A stretch of DNA of 64,000 bases from AWTP1-13 sp963770295 (GTDB taxonomy: Bacteria; Pseudomonadota; Alphaproteobacteria; Rhizobiales; Hyphomicrobiaceae): NCBI GenBank assembly GCA_963770295.1, contig CAVYPA010000026.1, positions 186,001 through 250,000 on the forward strand, written 5' to 3'. This document shows, one piece after another, positions 57,458-64,000 of this stretch; positions within the stretch are counted from its first letter, which is position 1, and each line of letters begins with the position of its first letter. The position numbers were made by a program, and so were the translations under genes. The notes below the pieces were generated by a model. It ran no database searches and was not told the origin of the DNA. It saw nothing but the letters and a program-made list of their open reading frames with translations.

Positions 57458-58876
57458 ATGGCGCTCCCATTTCAGGCAACGTTGCCATTCTCGGCAGAGC
57501 CGCGAGCACGGTGGCAAGGTCTCGAACCTGCCTCCAAGCTTTTCGTCGCGGCCTGCCTCGTCGTGGTCTGCGGCGCCGTCTACGCCTCCACCGTCGTAGC
57601 GAGCCACATTGAGGCGGCGTTTGCCCAGAAAGCGGCGGCAACCACCGCGTTGTATATGGACAGCGCCGTCGAACCTCTGGTCCAGGAGCTCGCCACCAAA
57701 CCCTCACTCTCGAGCGAAAACCGCAAGGCGCTCGAGCGCGTGCTGTCGTCGCTGTCGCTTGGCAAAACCATTGTTGCGTTCAGCATTTGGGTCGGCGACG
57801 ACATCGTCTTCAGCGTCCCGCAAAAAACCGCCGATCGCCACTCTCCGCCAGCCGACGTTCGCGATCGGGCGCTGCGCGGCGAAGTAGTCGCCAGTTTCGC
57901 CGCCGATAGGGGGGACCCGTCGCAGGCGCCGCATGGGCTCGTGCCGGTGCTCGAAGTCTATGCGCCGATCCGGCAAACCGGCAGCAGCCGCATCATTGCG
58001 CTTGCCGGCACCTCCGAGCTGGCTGTGGCATTGAACCGGGAAACGCGCGCCGCCCAATATGCAAGTTACGTCGTCATCGCCAGCGCCGCCATTGCGCTTG
58101 TAGTCGTGCTCTTCAACCTGACCTGTCGCTTGCAATGGCGCATCGGCGAGCTCTCGCTACAACGGGCAGCAGACGAGCAATTTCGCCAGCGCTTGTGCGA
58201 GGCCAACGGGCGTGTGTTCGAAATCAACGAGCGCAATCTGCGGCGCGTCGGCAAGGAACTGCATGCGGGCCCCCTACAGCTTGCGGCGCTGGCTTTGTTG
58301 AAGGTCGATGCCCTTTCGCAACCGCCCGGCCAATTGAGCCAAATGTCCACCCAACGGGCGAGTGACATTGAAGCCATGCGCAAAGCGTTGACCCAGTGTC
58401 TTCGCCAAATTCGTGCCTTGTCGGCAAGCCTGGCGCCTTCCGAATTGGCTGGCCTGTCCTTCGCCGAAACCTTGGGAACGGCGATCTGTTTGCACGAACT
58501 GCGGACCGCCAGACCGGTGGCGTGCGACTTTGGCGATTTGCCAGCGAGCGCACCGGACGCCCTCAAGGCCTGCGCCTACCAGTTTGTCTCCCACGGCCTG
58601 ACCCGGGCCTTCCAGCAGAGCGCAGGTGGCGCGGTGCACGTTCGAGCGACGGGCCGTGAGAACCTGGAGATCGAGCTTTGCTACGAAGTGGAGCGTTCGA
58701 AACGGGTGTCCCGGCCGGCAGAGGAATTCGAACACGAAGACCTGCGGCGCCACATCGAGGCGCTGGGCGGGAAGCTGATTGTGCGCGCCGAGGCCGAACG
58801 CCTTCTGCGGATCACCGCGCGCTTCGGCGCGGACAGCCCACGAGGCACGCGGGCTGCACCCGTGCCCGCGGCCTGA
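57458..58876 (+). CDS. NarL-type sensor histidine kinase with degenerate ATPase domain
   Basis: 472 residues. Two membrane helices (27-49 and 202-224) flank a periplasmic sensor domain. A dimerisation/phosphoacceptor helix follows, with His269 in RRVGKELHAGPLQLAALAL (HisKA_3 type). The ATPase region is present by length but its motifs are lost: the N-box reads YQFVSHGLTRAF (no Asn), the DxGxG box reads CYEVERSKRV, and the GTR box is absent. Only the EALGGKL helix resembles the family. No response regulator gene is beside it. It may be a phosphotransfer or signal-binding pseudokinase. ATG 57458 is preferred over the GTG/ATG at 57431. Confidence 0.75.
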   Translation: MALPFQATLPFSAEPRARWQGLEPASKLFVAACLVVVCGAVYASTVVASHIEAAFAQKAAATTALYMDSAVEPLVQELATKPSLSSENRKALERVLSSLSLGKTIVAFSIWVGDDIVFSVPQKTADRHSPPADVRDRALRGEVVASFAADRGDPSQAPHGLVPVLEVYAPIRQTGSSRIIALAGTSELAVALNRETRAAQYASYVVIASAAIALVVVLFNLTCRLQWRIGELSLQRAADEQFRQRLCEANGRVFEINERNLRRVGKELHAGPLQLAALALLKVDALSQPPGQLSQMSTQRASDIEAMRKALTQCLRQIRALSASLAPSELAGLSFAETLGTAICLHELRTARPVACDFGDLPASAPDALKACAYQFVSHGLTRAFQQSAGGAVHVRATGRENLEIELCYEVERSKRVSRPAEEFEHEDLRRHIEALGGKLIVRAEAERLLRITARFGADSPRGTRAAPVPAA

Positions 58877-59119
58877 GCCGCGCCGCGCAACTCGGAACCG
58901 CATCGGTGGGGGGACGACGTGGACGCGCGTCACGGAATGCTCTGAGCGGAGGCCGCGCGGGCCGCCACGATCGCGCGCTGGAAACGCGGCCTTGGCGCGA
59001 TGCCGGTCGATCGAAGGCACAGCCCACCCGTCGGAGAGGCTCTGCGGCGCGCTAGCATGCCATGCAAGCGCCCGCGATCACACTCGTGCGCGCGCGTCGG
59101 CAGTGGGCATCGACGGCCG

Positions 59120-60514
59120 TCAGAGGAGGCGTTCGATGCGGATCGGCAGCCCGTCGCGTGGTTTCGGAATCGGCCACATCTGCCAGCGCGGTACGTAGTC
59201 GGCGGCGAGGCTCAGTTGTGTCGTCGTCAGCAAATGGTAGAAGAAGCTCTTGGCCTGCATGTACGCAAAATGCAGGCCAAGACACATATGCGCCCCGCCG
59301 CCGAACGGCACCCAGGCATACTTATGGCGGGTGCGAACCGCTGCATCCGTAAAGCGTAGCGGATCGAACTTAAGGGGCTCCGGCCAGATTTCGGGCATGC
59401 GATGGGTGAAGATGGTATTGACCGCAACCCGCGTGCCCGCCGGAATATCGTAGCTTTTGAAGCGAAACTCGCGCACGGCGCGACGCGGCACCGAAACCAC
59501 CGGCGGATTGATACGCATCGCCTCCTTGAAGGCCATTTCAAGCAAAACTAGTTCACCCAGCCGTTCGTAGGGGAGTGGTGCGCCGGCTGGAAGCCCGAGC
59601 CCCCGCGTTTCCGCTCGCAGCTTCTCCTGCCACTCGCCGTGCTTGCCCAACAAGAAGACAAGCGTCGTCAACGAAGAGGTCAGGGTGTCGTGTGCCGCCA
59701 TCATCAAGAAACTCATATGGTCGGCGATTTCCTGATCGCTCAGTAGCGATCCATCCTCTTTGCTCGTGCGGCAAAGTTCGGAGAACAGATCTGTTCCCTG
59801 CCCTGACCGCCGTCTCGGGATCTCTTGCCGCAAGAAGGCAATGATTGCCTCCCTGCCATTGACGCCCTTCCACATTTGTGTGCCGGGAATGGGGGAGCGG
59901 ACTACACCGATACTGGCCGCTACCATATCGACGAAGGCGCGGTTGACGGCATTGGCCTGCTGGCCGAGCTCAATGCCAAGGAAGGAGGTCGCGGCCAAAT
60001 CAAGGGTCAGCTGTTTGATGGCCGGATAGAACTGGAAATCGGACCTGCCGCCTTGTCCCGCCCCCTCTAGGTGCCACTCGGCAATACGCCGAGAAATTCC
60101 ACTGTTGAGGGCCCCGAGATAGGCCTTCATTGGCGATGGCTTGAAGGCGACCCCCAACGCCTTGCGATGTAGGCGATGCTCCTCAAAATCCATCAGCATC
60201 AGACCACGCGGGAATAGTCGGTCGAGCAGAAAGCCCCACCCGCCCGACGAGGAAAAATTCTTGTCGCGATCAAACAGAATGAGCTCGTTGGCTTCTGGTC
60301 CGAGCAGGGCGACGCTGCGTACGCCGAACAAATGGTCGCGATAGACGGGGCCGTGCTTGCGGTGCATCAGCGCGACATGGCCGACGGGATCCTTGAGAGC
60401 GGCAAAAGTATTGCCAACGATCGGCCAGCCGTCTTCCCCGGGGAGATGGGCCAACAGGTGGCGCTCGGCTCCGGCGCCGATGTTTGCGGTCGGGCTCGTT
60501 ATTGGCATGCTCAT
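59120..60514 (-). CDS. cytochrome P450
   Basis: 464-residue soluble bacterial P450. The I-helix is MMAAHDTLTSS (273-277), the ExxR of helix K is E331-AMR334, and the haem-ligand Cys411 lies in FGGGAHMCLGLHFA. A Pro-rich start (HLPGEDGWPIVGNTF) also fits, similar to the CYP120/CYP26-like group. It needs a ferredoxin and reductase; none is in the window. It lies 145 bases downstream of the extradiol dioxygenase on the same strand. Oxidation of an aromatic or isoprenoid substrate is inference. Confidence 0.93.
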   Translation of the reverse strand: MSMPITSPTANIGAGAERHLLAHLPGEDGWPIVGNTFAALKDPVGHVALMHRKHGPVYRDHLFGVRSVALLGPEANELILFDRDKNFSSSGGWGFLLDRLFPRGLMLMDFEEHRLHRKALGVAFKPSPMKAYLGALNSGISRRIAEWHLEGAGQGGRSDFQFYPAIKQLTLDLAATSFLGIELGQQANAVNRAFVDMVAASIGVVRSPIPGTQMWKGVNGREAIIAFLRQEIPRRRSGQGTDLFSELCRTSKEDGSLLSDQEIADHMSFLMMAAHDTLTSSLTTLVFLLGKHGEWQEKLRAETRGLGLPAGAPLPYERLGELVLLEMAFKEAMRINPPVVSVPRRAVREFRFKSYDIPAGTRVAVNTIFTHRMPEIWPEPLKFDPLRFTDAAVRTRHKYAWVPFGGGAHMCLGLHFAYMQAKSFFYHLLTTTQLSLAADYVPRWQMWPIPKPRDGLPIRIERLL

Positions 60515-60658
60515 GGTCTGCCTCCGCAACAGGGACTAGCTCTCGGTGGATGCCCATTTGCCATGCGCATCGCAAAAACCCGATCTGGCGGAACCGGCAG
60601 GCTGGTCGATCGCAATCACGCCACCGCCGTACTTTCGGCGAAGGCGGTTACGATCGGA

Positions 60659-61675
60659 CTAAAAGTTCTTTGCTCCGCTACTCTTCTTGGCCTGATCCCA
60701 CCATGGGCAGACACCGGCCGAAACGGCGTAGTTGCCCTCCAATACCTGCACCGGCTGTCGCAACCCCGCAGCGGCGACCTGCAACTGGATGTCGCGCGCG
60801 CTCTGGCGCCGCTCGGCATCGAGCCACAGGCGTTCGTGGCCCCACAGGCTGCCACCGCTTGTCATTTCACCCGGCTGCCAGCTCGCCGGATCGATGCATC
60901 GACCTCCCCAGCCATATTCGACCATAAAGCCGGAAGGCGTGCGCGAATAAAACGAGGTCATGAAATCGTTGGTATGCCGCCCAATTGTCGTACCAAGGGG
61001 CACTTCCAGGTTTTGCGCGACGTCGAAGCCCTGCCCGACATCGTCGAGACTGTAGAGCTCGACCATGAAATGATGGATGTCGTTTTTTCCGGTCTCAATT
61101 AGGGCGAGGCTGTGGTGACGCGGATTGACATGGAAGAAATAAGCTTTGAACGGCTTCACAAACCAGTCGCTGAGGCGAAACCCCAGTAAATCACGATAGA
61201 ATGGAAGCAAGCTTTCGACCTTCTCGACGGCGAGCACCGCATGGCCAACGCCGAGCGGACCTGTCCGAAACCCCGAGATGGCACGACCCGGCTTGAACGG
61301 CTCGTCGGCGGCCTCGGCACCATGGAAGGCCTCGAGCCGCGTACCGATGGGATCCGTGAAAACGATCAAGTCCTTGACCCGCCGTTCGGTCGCCAGCGCG
61401 CGGTTGCCGCGCTTGACGTCGACCCGGGCCGCCTCCAGCCGAGCCGCCAGCGCGTCGAGTGCCGTCGCGTCGGACAACTCCCAACCAAACAAGGCCGCCC
61501 CTTCGACAATGTCGGGGGCAATGACGAGCCGCTGCTTGCGGTCATCCATCCTGAGCCGCAGGCTCTTTGCACTGCGCTCGGTGATCTGCATGCCAAGAAA
61601 GCCCGAGGCAAACGTTGCCCAGTCGTCAAGCCGATCCGACCTGACGCCGACGTAGCCCAGCGCTTCGATCTGCAT
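60659..61675 (-). CDS. type I extradiol dioxygenase (BphC-like)
   Basis: 338 residues. Two paired glyoxalase/vicinal-oxygen-chelate modules. The Fe(II) ligands are visible: His145 in LGVGHAVLAV, a His in DIHHFMVELYSLDD (201/202) and Glu253 in GFMVEYGWGG. This matches the H-H-E set of 2,3-dihydroxybiphenyl dioxygenases, which cleave catechol rings next to the hydroxyls. Start ATG 61675 (MQIEALGYVGVRSDRLDDWA) is the family start; the frame is open to 61786. Upstream of the P450 on the same strand, probably co-transcribed. Confidence 0.93.
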   Translation of the reverse strand: MQIEALGYVGVRSDRLDDWATFASGFLGMQITERSAKSLRLRMDDRKQRLVIAPDIVEGAALFGWELSDATALDALAARLEAARVDVKRGNRALATERRVKDLIVFTDPIGTRLEAFHGAEAADEPFKPGRAISGFRTGPLGVGHAVLAVEKVESLLPFYRDLLGFRLSDWFVKPFKAYFFHVNPRHHSLALIETGKNDIHHFMVELYSLDDVGQGFDVAQNLEVPLGTTIGRHTNDFMTSFYSRTPSGFMVEYGWGGRCIDPASWQPGEMTSGGSLWGHERLWLDAERRQSARDIQLQVAAAGLRQPVQVLEGNYAVSAGVCPWWDQAKKSSGAKNF

Positions 61676-62507
61676 GGCTTTTCTCCCATGGCACGTCAGG
61701 AGCGGGCCCCGCAGCCTTCTGGCCATCGCCCCGGCAGCCAACACCCAAGGGGGCGCAACAGCCGTGGCCATCGGGCCTTTGCCCATCGCTTTTGCCGGGT
61801 TGCATCATGCCTCAGCGCCGCGAACAGGGGAAGGGCCCGCGCCGCAGCACGCTGGTGACGCTGCCCCTCCCTCGCGTACGTGACCCACCCATCGGCCGGC
61901 CCGCCCGGGCAAAGTGGCCGTCACCCCTTGGGCACAGCGGTCGCACCCTCTCACCGTTCACGCGAACAGTTGGGTTCGATCGGATCCAGGCCCCCTTGCC
62001 CGCGTGTCAGGAACCGCTGCCGCCGCAAGACGAGCGCCAACGCGTCGAGTCAACTCTGCGATGGGGTCGGTGGCAATGCGCGCGTCGGCCCAAAACTTGT
62101 ATCCGCAAGGGGCGGAGCGACGGGCAAATCCGCGACAGCATGTGGTGCTGCTCGCGGGTTAACAGGGGAGCCGGTGAGGTATGGCGGTCCGGCTCGGCAT
62201 GAAGGGCTAGTAGGGCATGTCACGCCATCAGGCGGGCGGGATGCACGGGCCCCTGGCGTTGGGGCAGGCGGCAGTAGAGCAAGTAAGCGACCGCGTCCGA
62301 GCTGCTAAAAGCTTGCTCGAACGCGGTCCAAGGCAAGCAGAACGTGCCCTGACCAGCCGGGAGAGGAAAGGCCGGGCTTGCTCTGCGGTGCCGGATAACC
62401 CCCAAAAATGGAACGGATCGCGCCCTGATGTCCCCAAACCGGGCGGCCCATTCCCAAACCGGCCTTCTTGCTTACGGCCGCAAATGGCGCCGGCACCGTG
62501 GTCTTTC

Positions 62508-62526
62508 GATCCCCAGTTAGGGGGAG
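62508..62526. repeat. 19-bp hairpin repeat, copy 2
   Basis: GATCCCCAGTTAGGGGGAG, identical to 56540-56558. Confidence 0.75.
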
Positions 62527-62990
62527 ACCATTGGCTGAATTGTAGGAGCACCTACAAACGGCAGACCCCAACCCGGCAAAAATTCCGCCGCATTCAGTAT
62601 TACTCTGCATAGAAACCAACTGCGTCCCTTGCCATGAATGTAGCAAGCGCCCTTTGCGGTCTCTTCCCTCGACCCAATGGCGCAGGGCCACACCGTCCTA
62701 CCCCCGTATGGCAGTGGCCTAGGGCGAGAGCGCGCTGTGTTCCCCCGATACTACCGCTCTCGCCCGCCCCTTCCCCGTGCACAGAAGTTGCAACTGCGTA
62801 TCAACTGCAAAAACGCGCGGCGCGGTTGCGCCTGATTTGGGCACAGCCGCTCGTGGGTAGCCAGGCGCAGGTACTCATTGTACGAATTAATTGCGGCGGT
62901 CACCTGGAAGACCGCGGTCATTCGTACGGGCGGTCCCAGGGCTTGATCGCTGGGCGCCTTAGTTCGGGGGGGGTGGAAACTAACGGCGCA

Positions 62991-63033
62991 AAAAGCCGGG
63001 TGTCCGTCTGAGGGAGGCGGTCGCCCGGCTTTT
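62991..63033. terminator. bidirectional terminator-like hairpin
   Basis: AAAAGCCGGG (62991-63000) pairs perfectly with CCCGGCTTTT (63024-63033) over a 23-base loop, with a T run on each strand. No gene is recognised on either side, so an unannotated transcript such as a small RNA may end here. Confidence 0.55.
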
Positions 63034-63614
63034 CATTGTTCCACCCACGCTCTCAGCGCGCCCACTCGCACCTCATTGGTCGCACCCGCCCGCCCTGGCG
63101 GGGCGGTGTCACGCTACGCGCGATGCGGATCGCCCCTCTCGTGCGATTGCCCCTGCAAAAATCGTCACGTCGTTAATTTCTTAATCGTCTCCGCACGGCA
63201 TAATTGCCATGCGGCTGTCCAGTGCAAAGTCTGGAGCACATTGCGGGGTCTGCTCTGGCGGACGGTGCGGGCCGCCCCACCCGTGCGCCATCATAGGCGG
63301 GGGCGCAGGTGCCATCGTCCCCGGTTGTGGTATCGTGTCCAAAAGGACCAGGCAGGCGCAGATGGCGCCCTGCCTTCCGACCCTTTGCAAAGCTCCTTCT
63401 GCCTTGGCGGCACTCACGCCCAAAGACGATCAAGGGTGTGGCGGGTCGGGTGGCATTTCGCCGGCGACGGGCTGGCGCCGACATGTCGGCTGAAGTTAAC
63501 ATTCCTTACAGGAGCATGGCGGGGGACGTTCGCCTGGGCCATTTGCCCAGGACGGGCGGACCCTCCCATGACATACCCTCAAGGGTGTGCCAACGTTGGG
63601 CGGGGAAGATCGCG

Positions 63615-63737
63615 ATGGATATCGTCTGGTCGACTGTGAATTGGATTGATGGTTGGCTCGGTCCTTACGGCACAGTGGCGATCGTGGGCGGCATGATCGC
63701 AGGCTTCCTCTATTGGATGCTGAGCGCGTCGCGTTAA
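63615..63737 (+). CDS. small single-pass membrane protein (40 residues)
   Basis: Frame MDIVWSTVNWIDGWLGPYGT, then one membrane helix VAIVGGMIAGFLYWMLSASR. GGGGAAGATCGCG before the ATG supplies a plausible ribosome binding site. Function unknown. Confidence 0.5.
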   Translation: MDIVWSTVNWIDGWLGPYGTVAIVGGMIAGFLYWMLSASR

Positions 63738-64000
63738 CATCGTGCCGAACCAGCGTGACAGATGCCCGGTGGGGCGGAGGGAAGTCAGTGCATGGGAGGC
63801 CTCGGTTCCGGCACCCTGTTGTCGGACCGACCGGTCTGCTGTGGCACGCCATGCGGCAGCTTACGCGCGGCATTGCCAAAGCTGGGCACCCCCTTTTTTG
63901 CCGCCTGATGAGATGAGAAACGCCCATCCCGGACGGAACGGCCGAGGCGGCCGGGCGATGCCGTTTGCCCCCGAACCGCTGGATGGATCGGCCGCCTTGG

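Larger units (their letters stand above)
61676..63614. other. gene-poor stretch
   Basis: About 1.9 kb. It holds copy 2 of the 19-bp repeat and a terminator-like hairpin. Frames are long only because the GC content is high. No gene is supported. Confidence 0.4.

Overview
The window looks like chromosome from a high-GC alphaproteobacterium of the order Hyphomicrobiales (Rhizobiales). The clearest marker is the minus-strand block protein-L-isoaspartate methyltransferase – TolC – PopZ (DUF2497) – ValS (19.5-26.1 kb), a gene order I know from that order. Other supports are the Mo-regulated modBC/modE locus, the DUF6384-like operon, and many short secreted glycine-rich proteins. I cannot name the genus.

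Layout. 0.5-3.1 kb: a periplasmic, probably copper-linked patch (Cu/Zn superoxide dismutase, DUF2946 protein, His-rich outer-membrane channel). 3.2-10.3 kb: a decayed accessory island with a double-frameshifted IS630, an intact IS256 transposase, and remnants of a phage terminase small subunit, a phage Cys-rich protein and an ATP-dependent DNA ligase. 10.4-14.9 kb: an unusual membrane metallophosphoesterase and a B12-binding radical SAM gene broken by three frameshifts. 15.8-19.3 kb: tRNA-Met, modC-modB with a ModE operator but no modA, divergent modE, and a PaiB-type flavoprotein. 19.5-26.6 kb: the housekeeping block, then tRNA-Cys and tRNA-Asn. 26.6-34.6 kb: a second accessory stretch with short repeats, a perfect 14-bp parS core, hypothetical genes, one intact and one partial copy of a DDE transposase flanking an autotransporter esterase, and a truncated tyrosine recombinase. 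34.7-41 kb: TPR protein, AMP-dependent acyl-CoA synthetase, phosphodiester glycosidase, broken HdeD, neutral zinc metallopeptidase. 41.6-45.8 kb: a small glycine-rich membrane protein followed by a tight three-gene operon of unknown function, the best candidate here for an undescribed system. 46-50 kb: an oligopeptide-binding protein with an in-frame amber codon, an HdrB/LutA-like Fe-S protein and a 2OG-Fe(II) oxygenase. 50-57 kb: gene-poor, with a broken efflux adaptor and a GPGG-repeat secreted protein. 57.4-61.7 kb: a degenerate sensor kinase, a cytochrome P450 and an extradiol dioxygenase.

Working together. modBC and modE form a molybdate import and regulation unit. P450 and the extradiol dioxygenase look like a short aromatic or terpenoid oxidation operon. 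The 42-45.8 kb trio probably makes a membrane-anchored coiled-coil assembly. Single-base frameshifts and stops are frequent (sodC, IS630, terminase-like, radical SAM, HdeD, binding protein, efflux adaptor). They may be true gene decay or assembly error; the long intact genes (valS, tolC, the phosphoesterase) argue against uniformly poor sequence.
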